Source: Oscarella lobularis (taxonomy: Eukaryota > Porifera > Homoscleromorpha > Homosclerophorida > Oscarellidae). Taken from it: a stretch of DNA of 64,000 bases. The notes under the pieces were generated by a model, which saw only the letters and a list, made by a program, of their open reading frames with translations, had not been told where the DNA came from and did not search any database. A program made the translations under genes and the position numbers. Numbering within the stretch: the stretch's first letter is position 1; each line of letters starts with the position of its first letter. The stretch is taken from contig NC_089175.1 in assembly GCF_947507565.1 (NCBI RefSeq), positions 4,887,733-4,951,732 on the forward strand, read 5' to 3'. This document shows, in pieces, positions 1 through 10,386 of this stretch.

Positions 1-150
1 GCTTTTACTTTCTCAACGTTATTCAAGTGAAAGAGACGCGTTTCTCAGCTGTCGAATTAATTCAGGGGGCCTCTGGTATCGATTCTGATTGCATAACCAA
101 CGCGCAAAATGATTCCTGTGTCTTCATGATAATTAATAAGAGCCCTAAAA
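1..150. repeat. 3' end of a dispersed repeat (copy 1)
   Basis: The motif ttattcaagtgaaagagacg near position 20, followed by a diverged agctgtc..aattaatt..gg..ggcct stretch, recurs at 9780-9850. A shorter part (gtgaaagagacgc) recurs at 51019-51035, inside the long CLCA intron. Copies 2 and 3 also share upstream sequence, so this looks like the tail of an element cut by the window edge. Bases 150-713 show no gene I can support. A GGA-rich purine run lies at about 470-500. Confidence 0.45.
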
Positions 151-713
151 CTTGTGAACGGTATAAGAGGACTGTGGACATTGTTATTTATGAGGTAGAT
201 GGGACCATTTGTAGGTATCAGTATGCTTTCTACTTCAAAGTTTTGGTGTTACACAGCCTACATCCCTTCTCTCACTCTATAGAAAGTTCTTTAGAGCTAT
301 GAGGGCGTGTGGGCGTATTGTTTTTGCTGTGAGGAGGCTCGCCGAACAGACATGAGTACAGTATGATACCTCACGCTTTCTGCTTCATTTCCAATGTGAG
401 AGTGATTTCTATGGCCGAGATTAGGCCTGTATTACGTACGGTTGGTTTAGAGGTGCTTACTGGGGATTTGGTGGGGGAGGAGGAGGAGGAGGCGGAGCAG
501 CTATGAGTACTTTCTCGCTGAACATGAACAAACCGCGAGGTTAAAAAAGATGGCTTAACATTTAATAAAATCTTAGAGTCGACCTGTTTCCAATCTGATA
601 GGGTCATAGATGCGTCAATTTCCCGGCCTCAGAACGCGTGAGACACATCACGAGGGTTGGGAGAGCCCCTTTGCTGTCTCAGCGAGACCCTTGCTCCCTG
701 CAGCAAAGCCGCA

Positions 714-3125
714 ATGCAAGGGCTCCGCCGCCCTACGTCGCACTGCTATCTTCTCGTTATGGCGCACATCATTTCTGCAATTAGTGGTAACAGCAAGAGT
801 GCTTCCGTTTCCGCTACCGTTTTATTTGAATGCTCTTCCGGCCACTGCTTTTTTTGCTTGCGCGATAATCATTATTTGTACATTTGATTTCGAGCGTCCT
901 TTCTAGTACGTTTATTGAGCGGAGCTCTTCTGTAGGAACCGCCTCCATCGCACTTCACATCACTTTGAACAACGTTCCCATTGGGCACGGAGCCGAGATG
1001 TCATGCAGCGTCAATGCGTCTCTAAAAATAATTGAATGGAGAAAGGATCTCACTCTCATTCCCTTCTCCAGCTCTCACTACAAATTCAACGCGGAAAAGT
1101 CAGCTCTTGTCATCAGTAAACTCCTCGCAGCAGACAAGGGAACGTATCAGTGCGTAGCAGTGTCTGCCTCGAATAATAGAGTCCAGAGCAATATCGTGAC
1201 CCTCAATGTACTCGGTAAAATGCAAAAAAGCATTCAAATGTGCCCATCAGCATAATGTTATGTTCTCTTTTGCAGTGAAGCCCACAATAGTTCCCATGAG
1301 CGCGACCGTTCGCGAGGGAGACCCCGCGCGAGTTGGGTGCTACGGTCGCGACTTCACCTACGTCTACTGGTCGAAAAACGGTCACAACGTATTCAACAAG
1401 CCCGGCTATCAGCACAGCGGAGATTCCCACGAATATCTAGACATCGTTCGAGCGTCGCCGGCAGACGCTGGCACGTACAACTGCACCGCTGTCAATGATT
1501 ACCTGATCTTGGGTGCAACGGCGTTTCCAACGCTGACTGTCGAGTGTAGGTCGCGATATCTTACTGAACGAATGTTTACTTGTGTCTATATAGATGCTCC
1601 GGTAATAGCTCAAGGGCCTCGAGGGAAGACAGTTGTCAAGGGCTACGAGGTGCACTTGTTCTGCAACGCTACAGGAGTTCCTCGCCCGCGAATCTACTGG
1701 AAGAAAGACGGCGTGTTTGTCGAGGCCTTGAGCGAGCGATTCGAAGTTGGATACGTCGAAGGGACTCTCTTTATCGAAACAGCCGAGTTCAGCGATGCGG
1801 GACTGTACTCGTGCTTTGCTAATAACAGCGTCAATCCCGCGGGAACGGAGTCAAAAGCAGCTCAACTAAATATCATTGGTGAGAAATTCGTTTGGAATGA
1901 CTGATTAATTAATTGAATTCTTTTCCCAGATGTGAAGAAATTTTACAAAGAGAATGCTTATAAGACCGTTCAATATGGGGCTAACGAAACGATTTGGTGC
2001 AGTTCGAATCATTCCATTTCAGACCAAATCGTTTGGTACAAAAGCGGCAAGGAACTCAAAACGATGAATCAACTCGTTGTAGGCAGTGAAGGACAACTGC
2101 ACATATTTCAGGCGACGTACAACATCAGCGACGTCTACGAATGCAATTTCAAAGGTCAGCCGTTGCCACTTGGAATCAAGCTCTTTCAACGAGTCTTCGT
2201 CACCGTCCGAGGTGAGATTATTGGGATTAGGGGTTCCTAGCCTGTAGTCTATGTGTTGGACAGGGCCACCATCTCCTCCACGGCTGATTGATGCCATTCT
2301 AACGACCGTCAACGAATCTTCTCTAATTGTTTCTTTGAATTGGACCGAGCCGTTTGACGGTAATAGTCCTATCAATAAGTATACCATCTGCGTCGGTCGA
2401 AAGCAAGGCAATTTGCTGGGTCAAATCTATTCTGCAAATGGCCTGGCACGTTCTGCTGTTTTGATCTTGGACCTTCTGACTTTCGGCGCTACATCCTTTC
2501 TCTGCTCTATTTACATCGTTGCACACAATGCGCACGGAAAGTCTTCAAAGTCAAACGTCGTGACGCGACAGCTTATACGCTCCACGAAGAAGACCGACCT
2601 TCCAACGTACGTAAACGTATCGACAACAGCAAACACGACGACATTCTCCGCGTCTGTCAGCCCTAACGTCAGCAGCACCGTACCAAAAACAGGCAAGCAC
2701 AGAATAGCTGATTAGCTTGACGTTGAACTGCATTCTGTGTAGCCTTGACAGGGGTCTTGACTGAGAACACGATTCTACACGATGATGATCACATCATGCT
2801 GTCGTGTTTAATTGTAATCGTTGGCATCGTACCACTAGTACTAGTTTTTTTCGTGTGGAAAAGAAAGAAAAAGTCGTTGAAGTACAATCCGTCCAGCGAC
2901 AAAGCGGAGCGTCAATTTGATGTGGTCGTGAACTGCGGTAAAGACCGATTCCTCAAAGAAGAAAGGTTTTCTTTTTTGTCAGCGAAATTTCTTTTACTAC
3001 TGGTTCTTTTGTTTAGAGAAATTATTGACTGGTCAGTGCCGAGAGGAGAAAACACCACTGAAATCCGAAAGACCTTTACTTCAAGTTCACCAGGCTCTAG
3101 TACTGTTTCCGAAAGCAACGTGTAG
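714..3125 (+). CDS. Ig x4 / FN3 single-pass receptor, block 1 first gene
   Basis: Seven exons: 714-786, 936-1214, 1276-1545, 1594-1878, 1930-2211, 2264-2692, 2752-3125, every junction in phase 1. The product is about 663 aa. Exon 1 gives a short signal peptide (start MQGLRRP). Each of the next four exons encodes one Ig domain with the W and YxC core (for example EWRKD and GTYQC; IYWKKDG and GLYSC). The fourth Ig is atypical. Exon 6 is an FN3 module (LNWTEPFDGNSPI) followed by a Thr/Ser-rich stalk. Exon 7 has a hydrophobic TM segment of about 21 residues, then KRKKK and a cytoplasmic tail. Intron 6 uses a GC donor (gcaagc at 2693). The tail could instead be spliced at 2938-3016, which gives a different C-terminus. 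The gene is a tandem paralogue of 10387-12610. Ligand and function are unknown; adhesion or immune recognition is inferred from domains only. Confidence 0.8.
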
Positions 3126-3587
3126 AATCGATGCTATGTACAGCTAAACCTTGTGATCACAGCGCGTTGCGGGGGCCGGGGGCCCATGGGTTCTACGCGT
3201 GATCGTCCCCGGCCCGGCCCAAGGCCGATACTTACAACTCGTGACCCGAACAAACTGCGTAGTCTTTGCTTCTCCGGTTTGGACCTAGAATCGAGCATCT
3301 ACACGGCTCAGATCTTTAGCAAAATTGCTTCTCCGACTCTCTTAGCATTTTGTAAGTGAGCAGAGACATTATTGGGGGAAAATTAAGCGAACGCGGACTC
3401 TCCTGTTCTTTCCCTTATGACTTCTAAAGGGGTATTGCGTAAAGGGGTTGCCTAGGCTTGTGTAGACGTTTTATTTTCAACGTCTCCTCGCCGGGTCCCC
3501 TTATGTAAAAACTTTGAACTTTGGGGGCGTTTTCACAAGAGGTCATTTTCTTCTTCTTGTGTTTTTATAGCCTTTAATTAAACGACG
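3126..3587. other. Intergenic spacer, block 1
   Basis: No coding exon recognised. It contains a GC-rich stretch at about 3165-3235 with clustered ggcc/gggcc motifs, and AT-rich sequence just before the next start codon. It presumably holds the 3' end of the upstream gene and the promoter of the next. Confidence 0.4.
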
Positions 3588-6285
3588 ATGAAACCAAGCG
3601 TTGCTTTTTTCCTGGTACTTGTGCTGGCAATGGCAGGTGCCCCACGGAATGTAGCCGCAAGGATGGCTTCTCCTCCGAAGCCGAAGTTAACGTCGACACT
3701 CTACGCAGTGTTGCCTGGGAGACTTGTTACCTTGACTTGTCACACGTCTATCAAGCCTGTCCTTTGGTTTTTAAATGGAAACAAGCTACGTGAATCCGTC
3801 TTTCACGTTTTTCAAAACGACCGTCAGCGACTTTTAATTCCCGCCTTCAGAAGCAGCGATAACGGAACGTACACATGCAATCCTGCAAATATCAGCGAAA
3901 GCAACTCTATCACCGTATACATGACAAGTACTACTGTAGTACTAGTAGTAGAATATATAGGACGTCTGACTCTTTTTTGTTTCTACAGATCCTCCTATGA
4001 TCGATCTTCATAGCGATAGTGGGGTTGCGTACGAAGGAAACTTCCTAATCATCAATGGAACTATCACCTATAAGGGTGGTTCACTGAATATCACGCTAGA
4101 AGATAGGAGAGGATACACGTTCGGCCCCAAAAAGGAATTGTCCGTATTTGGCAAAGCAAACTTCACCTTCATCTTGCCTAATATTACTTTGACTCTGCAA
4201 GGACTTGTGACCATTTATATGCAATCATTTCTTCGAGACACTTCTTCACGTGGCATCTATAAATCGAAGTCAATATTTCTTACGTTAATACGTAAGTAAC
4301 ACAATAATTAGACAAATGCTAAATACTCATATACTTTATAAGGAAAACCCAAAACACCGCATGTTTCCATCACAAAGAAGTGGCCTATGGCAATAGCAAA
4401 ATGGCGCGTTCCGCCAGGTGATGTAAATTACCGATATGATCCCGTTTCAAAGTTTAAAGCGCGTCGGACCTATTCAAATGGAACTTCCACTGTGCAAATA
4501 TTCAACGAGTCAACCAAACAAATCACCATCTATAGTCCTGGAGAAACAATCACGTTTTCAGTTACTGCCCTTGGAGAACACACACAAAGTGGCACTGGCT
4601 TGACGACTATTCAAATTGAATGCTTTGATCCGAATAGTAAGACTGTTGGCTAATACGAACAAGCAGTTCAGGAGTTGATTTAAATTTTTAGGGCCGACCA
4701 ACTTTTTCGTTGATTCTGATACCAATTTCGTGCTTCTTAACGCAAGCGGAAAGGCACTTCCGATATGTCTTTCGAATCCTTTGCCTATTCATATGCCTAA
4801 AGGACTCCAACTTGACGCTAAAAATGTAGTCAGTGTCGCCAGGTCACTTGGCGAAGTGCACGCACACTACGACTACAGCAAATTCTATTACACAAACCTT
4901 GACCTGACAAAATTGTTTGAAACAAGTCAGCTTGTCATCTCTAATGGATCGTGTCCACAGATCGTTTCATTCTGCAATGAATCACAGTATGTTAAATTTA
5001 ACAATCTCTCCCACGGCAATTTAGGAAGTCCTATTGCTACTGATGTTCCAACACTATCGTCTAATGCGAGTGCCACTGTATCTTTGTTTTCTAATGCAAC
5101 TGCAACTACCTCTAATACTACAAGTAAGAATTTGCACATGCTGGGTTGACGTGTCGAAAATCTTTGCTTGTTACTTGCAGTTTCTGATCAATCTCTGCAG
5201 CTGGTTGCTCCACTCTCGGTCGCAGCCGGTCTTGTCATAGTATTGGCTATGCTACTTCCCATCTTCATATATTTGAAATGTGCAGAAAGCGGCAAAACAA
5301 AAAACAGTCTTTCGAAGATTCATCGTGACGAGCGACAGGATGTCGATGTCTCCACTTACTTGCCGGTGCCTGCACAAGCTTACTTGCAAGAAGGACAGAC
5401 AGCTGTAAATCAAGACGACAGCATCGAAGAAGGTAAAACAATCTGACGTCTTGATCCGTTCCTATTTTGATACTAGCTGCTTTAAAAGCAGAAGTTTGTA
5501 AACGCAAAACTTCTCAGGAAAAAACAGCATCGACTAAAGGTACGTTTCATTTGGCGCAATTATTATAACTGTCTTAGAAGCATGTACGCTTTGTAGAGAG
5601 TGCCAGTGAAAAGGAGGCACTGCAGTTGCCTGCTTTTAGAAGCAATATTGAGCGTACTCTTGGTAACAATTAGATATGAGTCAGTTGTTCAAGTCACGAT
5701 GTAATTAACGATATTTCTTCACACTCAAGGTCAAGAATTTATGAAGGTGCAGGGGAGACTTGACGACATGGAGGAAAGATTGGAGGAAAGATTTGACGAA
5801 TTGGGGCAGCAGATGAAAGAAATGGCTCCGGCGGTAACAACTAAGGACGCATAAACGGTACACGTATGCCAGATTAATACGAATATTTTATTTCCTAGAA
5901 TCTTTCTGAATCTCACAATCCACACAATGGTAAACTAGTCGTTTGAACGATTATGCATTACTTTTGACATTCTCTTGCAGAAAAATTGAATAGAAAACCT
6001 GCAACAGAGGAGCTAATCGACCTGAGTAAAGCTGTTGTCTGTAAGTGGAAGGTTATAGCTCTACGTCTAAAAATTCCTGGCACCGCCGTTGAACAAATTG
6101 ATTTGGATTACAATAAAACCCAGGAAAAGGCCTACAAAGTATTAGAAGCATGGATAGAGCAGGAATCAGAGGCTGCATCAGTGGAAGCGCTTTGCCGAGC
6201 TCTTTGCAAAGAAGGCATGCGTGCTACTGCTGCAACTATTTTTAAACTAGACGACGAAGTTCTCTGTCGCTTTGGTAGAAACTAA
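3588..6285 (+). CDS. Ig/FN3 transmembrane receptor with coiled coil and C-terminal Death domain
   Basis: Ten exons: 3588-3927, 3989-4291, 4343-4636, 4692-5123, 5181-5432, 5477-5539, 5597-5662, 5730-5833, 5899-5929, 5981-6285. The product is about 729 aa. Order: signal peptide (MKPSVAFFLVLVLAMAG), one Ig domain (LTCH...GTYTC), a beta-rich domain, an FN3-like domain (PGETITFSV), a Ser/Thr/Asn-rich stalk with many N-glycosylation sites, a TM segment in exon 5, and a cytoplasmic region. The tail has a charged heptad-like stretch (exon 8, RLDDMEERLEERFDELG) and a Death domain in the last exon (KWKVIALRLKIP, then KAYKVLEAWIEQ). Death domains mediate homotypic assembly of signalling complexes, so this looks like a signalling receptor. 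The paralogue at 13135-15529 matches through the TM but lacks the Death domain. Partner and ligand are unknown. Confidence 0.82.
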
Positions 6286-7554
6286 TCCTTGTTCTATTAT
6301 GTACTGAATCGTTAGATGACGAAAGGACAAAATTTCGTTCTCGCAGTAGACCTGCTATTTTACTCCTATTTTACACAATCCGTCTTAGAACATTTTTATT
6401 TGTCGTTTTATTTTGTCTTGTATTTTTTACAGTATTTGTTATTTCAACCTTGTTATTGCTACTAATGTCTTAGAGGAGTCGTATTACTATATCTGACCTG
6501 TACAGCAGAGAAGAAAACAGCATGGTAATCACTACTAATGGGCCGAACTTTTAGCTCAGATGCATGTTCTTTTGACTTGCCATATTTTTGCTTAGTGGCT
6601 TGCTCGGGAGTGGGGAGGGGAGAGAGGTGGGGGTCCCCATCTGTAAAATTAGGAGAGAGACTCAAAGGTCTAGTGATTTGGTTCGTGGAAAATAATATAA
6701 TGGCGCCATTTGGCTTTGGTGCAGTAGCAGACAAGTTGACTAAAATCAAGTAAATGATAAAGGTTAGACGATTAATATAAATTAATTTTTTAGAAAACAT
6801 AACATTTTTCTGAGAGTTTTTCCTCCGCACTTGCAATTTTATCCTGTGCATACATGTAGCCTCGAGGATTCTCGAGGCTATCTTGCGCATAGAGGAGCTC
6901 AAAGGCAAAAGACGAGACGAGGCAATCGACTGTCTCGCTACACGAATCCTTCCCTTCCGGTTTTCTGCAAAGCGCTGCAAATGACGACGAACGCAGAACA
7001 CGCTCTTCAACCAATCAGAGCGGTCGTAGAAACGATCGTTCCTCACTTCCAAGGTAACGAAAGCGTGGGCGTGGTTCCTGTTCTCACTTTCAACTAAAAA
7101 TAGGAATTCCGCCCGAGATACTCGCATCCTCTTCCGTCATAATCATTGTCGACATATCTTTACGAGAATCGTTTACCGCGAATTTCCTGTGATAAAAGAC
7201 GGTCTCTTTGCTTCCTCTACTGTTGAACTGATCTATGCTAATTTGGCGGGTTTCTATAGAAACGCGTGCCTGTCGACGCAGAACGTACATGCGTTGAACC
7301 GTAAGCTCCTCATCGTAACGGGGCCACCTATCGCCGAGTCTCACAATCTGTGCAACCAAATTGCCAATGTTGCAAAGATAGGAATGTCATTGCCTATCAT
7401 TGTTCTCAGCAAAGAGCATGGGAGCAGTCACAATCTTTTCAGTACACTCAGTCTACCGTTACCCAGTCTCAAGTTTTGCCACTCTACCGTAGTCGTGACA
7501 TTGATCTTCATCCATCTCACTCAGAGCCAAATGTACAGTATGCAAAAGGAAGAG
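6286..7554. other. Gene-poor interval
   Basis: No gene supported. A 221-codon open frame on the - strand (6462-7127) has no recognisable domain, skewed composition and no splice logic. A CCAAT box at about 7010 and a GC-richer patch at 6900-7100 could be a promoter relic. A short inverted repeat around 6861-6880 (cctcgaggattctcgaggc) could form a hairpin. Confidence 0.35.
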
Positions 7555-8796
7555 CTAGCTAGAGGCGTCTCCTTCATTATTCCGCTCCTTGATCTTCTGA
7601 ATCTCTTTGTTCGCTTTTGCGACGTCGGCCATGAGCTTCAGTTGGACTTCGCGTTTGCGCTGCAAGCTCTCCATGTCCTCGCGTTGGAGTTTGTCGAGAT
7701 ATTGCAACATTGCCTGTTGCTCCTGATCGTGACGCTCTTCGTCGATATATTCGCTGCTGTTGGCGTTCGACGATCTGTTTCTGGAGAACGTGGGCGCCGC
7801 GCTGGCGCTTGACTTGCTTTTGTTTCACTAAAAATGAAAAAATTGATAAGTCAATTATAATTATTTTAATTTTATTGACCTGATTTTTCGTATTCTTCTA
7901 GACCTCGTTGTCTTTCTATTTCCATCATCATGTCAAGGCGTTACTAGGTTCGAGAAAATTCAATTATAAATATTTTTAATTTTCTTATGGGCGACGTACT
8001 TCTTCTTCTTGGATTTCTTTACAGATGAGTTTCTTCTCTTCCAGCTGGGCGTCGCGTATGGCGTGACATTTCGCGTTCAAGATCAACTAAGAGAAAATGT
8101 TTCAAGAGATGATGGATGAGAGTGAGAGACATACTGTACCTCATTCAGTTTCTTGATTTCGTCCTCTTGCTCCTCCATCTGCGTACGAGCTTTCGAGAGA
8201 AGATACTGGAAGTGTTCCTGGGCTTCCTGTAAGATTGCATTGATGATGAATCAAGACTTCTCTTCTCTATATATGAGTTTTCTCTTACTTGTTCTAGATC
8301 AGATGTCTTTGCATTTCTCGTTCGATACTGTTCCATATGCTCCATGTCATTCTTTCTAGTATTGCAAGCATCCTAGACGAGGTTAGAGTCGTACAAAGTT
8401 AGTACATCAGGTTCTCGGTTGCAAACCTGCTGTTCTTCTTTATAAGACTTGGCTGCTTCTTTGAGTGTTTGGCGTTCTTGCTTAGACAAAACTCGAGAAG
8501 CAGCCTGTATAGAATACAGTCTATTATTGAAACCCCCTGCCTTAGCTAAGCTCCCAATCTAGTCTACCTTGATTCGACTAAATTCTCCTGAGCTAAGTAT
8601 AACTGTTCTCCCAGTTGGATCAACATGAGAAGGGACTCTATATAATTAATTAATTAAAGATGTACATAATTAAACCATTAGTTGTGGTTTCCTTACTTGA
8701 TTGTACGAATTAGATCTTTGGTAATGACCTGAACCACTTCCGGGTCGTCGCTCGATTTTTGGGCACGCCTTCCAAACAGTTTCTTATCTAGTATCC
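7555..8796 (-). pseudogene. CFAP45: Truncated CFAP45 pseudogene
   Basis: The - strand exons, read from 8796 down to 7555, match the first half of cilia- and flagella-associated protein 45, a coiled-coil microtubule inner protein of axonemal doublets. Diagnostic pieces are VVQVITKDLIRTIKVPS, GEFSRIKAASRVLSKQE, ILNAKCHAIRDAQ and RLDMMMEIERQ, in the right order with good splice sites (for example donors at 8696 and at about 8126). Three lesions are visible. An in-frame TAA lies at 7941-7943, where the family has a lysine before RLD. A frameshift in the last exon at about 7741-7760 follows QIVERQQQR and precedes EERHDQEQQAMLQYL. The frame then ends at TAG 7555-7557, well before the normal C-terminus. 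No 5' exon was found above 8796. It is probably a dead duplicate; an assembly error is less likely given three defects. Confidence 0.72.
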
Positions 8797-8890
8797 CTGA
8801 TATAACGTTATGCACGTTGTCTTTTATACATTGAACGGGGGGGTCATACTGAACAATACAAGATGACAGCAGTTATGTCTGATGGGATAT

Positions 8891-8931
8891 TTCGTCTTGA
8901 AATGAATTAAGATATCCGTTCCAAACTCCTG
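8891..8931 (-). pseudogene. Relic of an RTCA-like exon 8
   Basis: About 41 bases are nearly identical to the exon-8 segment of the RTCA-like genes downstream (compare 27507-27547): gtcttgaaatgaattaagat, then atccgttccaaactcct. On the - strand this reads EFGTDILIHFKTK against EFGTDILIHCKTK in the intact genes. Nothing else of the gene is visible, so it is a fragment 7 kb outside the array. Confidence 0.6.
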
Positions 8932-9430
8932 CATGCACCAATTTGCTGTCTTGCGAAATCAGTATAAAGATTTTGACCGTCCGAATTAATAAATCAATAT
9001 GTCTGTCCGGGAAACTACGTCCTCATTTCTCTCTTCTTTTTTCGTTCCTATTTGCTTGCCTCTACGTGCGTTCTCTTTACTCGTAAGTTGTCGTTCGTTG
9101 TTGAGCTTCTTGCAATTTTGGACCTACCGGGTCCCACTCGGGGGACTGTTCTGTCTCGCACAATCGAAAACGCAGTCTTCAAGCCAACAAAAGATGTCAA
9201 ACGCTCGCCGCCGTGCGAGACCCTTAATCCAGGTCAGTAAGGAGTTCTTCCCCAAGTAAGGGACCCTCCTAGAAGCGCTGCAACTCCCCAGATACGCTGC
9301 AACGAACCGGCGATATCGCCTGAGACTCAGAGCGCCATCGATTGCTATCCCAATCGTCTTGTAAACGGTAAAACGCTTTTTACACACTTCCCGACCCTCT
9401 GATCGCCTCTCAAGTAACGTCCTGAACTTA
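8932..9430. other. Interval without a supported gene
   Basis: An ATG at 8999 opens an 86-codon frame, and a second frame contains LDLPGPTRGTVLSRTIEN. Neither shows a domain or convincing splice context. No call made. Confidence 0.3.
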
Positions 9431-9439
9431 CACACCCAC

Positions 9440-9870
9440 TGTCGTCGTTTCCCATTTTTTGACGAAATCGCAACGAAATGTTGTTGGGAACGTTATCAGA
9501 ATAACATCTACGGTCGATTTGCGTTGTCTCCGTTTTAAACGATTTGAAAACGACGTCTCAAAAGCTGCAGTTGAAATACCCTCGCGAGTGATGACGTATA
9601 TAAATACCCCACCTAACAGAGGAGGACCTCGTAGCACGGAGCGGTTCAAACTCTCCCCAAACGCGGAACTTCCAATGCACTCTGATGCCGGACATGCCCC
9701 AATAGCATCATCTTTTGTTGGGACTTGTGTTGGATGTTGATTTGCTTCTTTTTTTTAAAACCGGTTATTGCTTTTCCAGAAGTTATTCAAGTGAAAGAGA
9801 CGCATTTGTTAGCTGTCAAATTAATTAGGGAGGCCTCAGTATAGATTTCATAACCAATGCACAAAATAAT
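9440..9870. repeat. Dispersed repeat (copy 2) with PSE/TATA-like core
   Basis: The segment at about 9563-9605 (gctgcagttgaaataccctc, then cgc...gtatataaatacccc) aligns with 50706-50747 (gctgcagtcgaagtgccctc, then gtatatatacccag). Both are followed by actctccccaa. The two copies also share upstream T-rich sequence and, about 200-300 nt downstream, the gtgaaagagacgc tail seen at position 27. The arrangement, a conserved block followed by a TATA box, resembles a proximal-sequence-element promoter of small nuclear RNA genes, but I could not recognise any known RNA in it. It may be a mobile element. Confidence 0.4.
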
Positions 9871-10386
9871 CTTTCAGTCTCCAAACCGTTCGCGTTTGCG
9901 CAAACTACCTTATAGAAAGTTCTTTATTAGAGTTTGAAATGCATTTATCACAACCTTATAGACAGTTCTTTAGACTTGCTTGTAGGAGGACTACAAGACG
10001 TGTTGGTGGTGTTGTTTATATGCGGCGTGAAGAGGCTGGGAATTTTCACTGAACAGAACAGACATGGGCACAGTACGCTACCTCACGCTTTCTGCTTCAT
10101 TTTCCAATGTGAGATTGATTTCTATGGCCGAGATTAGGCTTTTATTAGTGGGAGGATTGAGTGGGAGGCGTAGCTGCCGTCACAACGAACCACAAAGGAT
10201 GAAAGAAATCTTTAAGGCTTGCGGTAAAATAGTGTATTATGTATTGATTGTTCGCGTTCGGACGGTTTCTTCGTCGAAGGTAGATTCTCATTGCAGGGAA
10301 AAACGTGAGACGATCACGCGCGCTGGGGGAGCTCATTTCTTCCCAAGAGCGGGCCTCACCCCACCCTCTTGCTCTGCGGAGCCGAG

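Noticed and set aside
6462-7127. 221-codon open frame on the - strand
   Set aside because: No domain, no signal or splice context, composition unlike neighbouring genes; low-information region.
7189-7812. 207-codon hydrophobic + strand frame
   Set aside because: Mostly antisense of the CFAP45 pseudogene exon; Leu-rich because coiled-coil codons are read in reverse.
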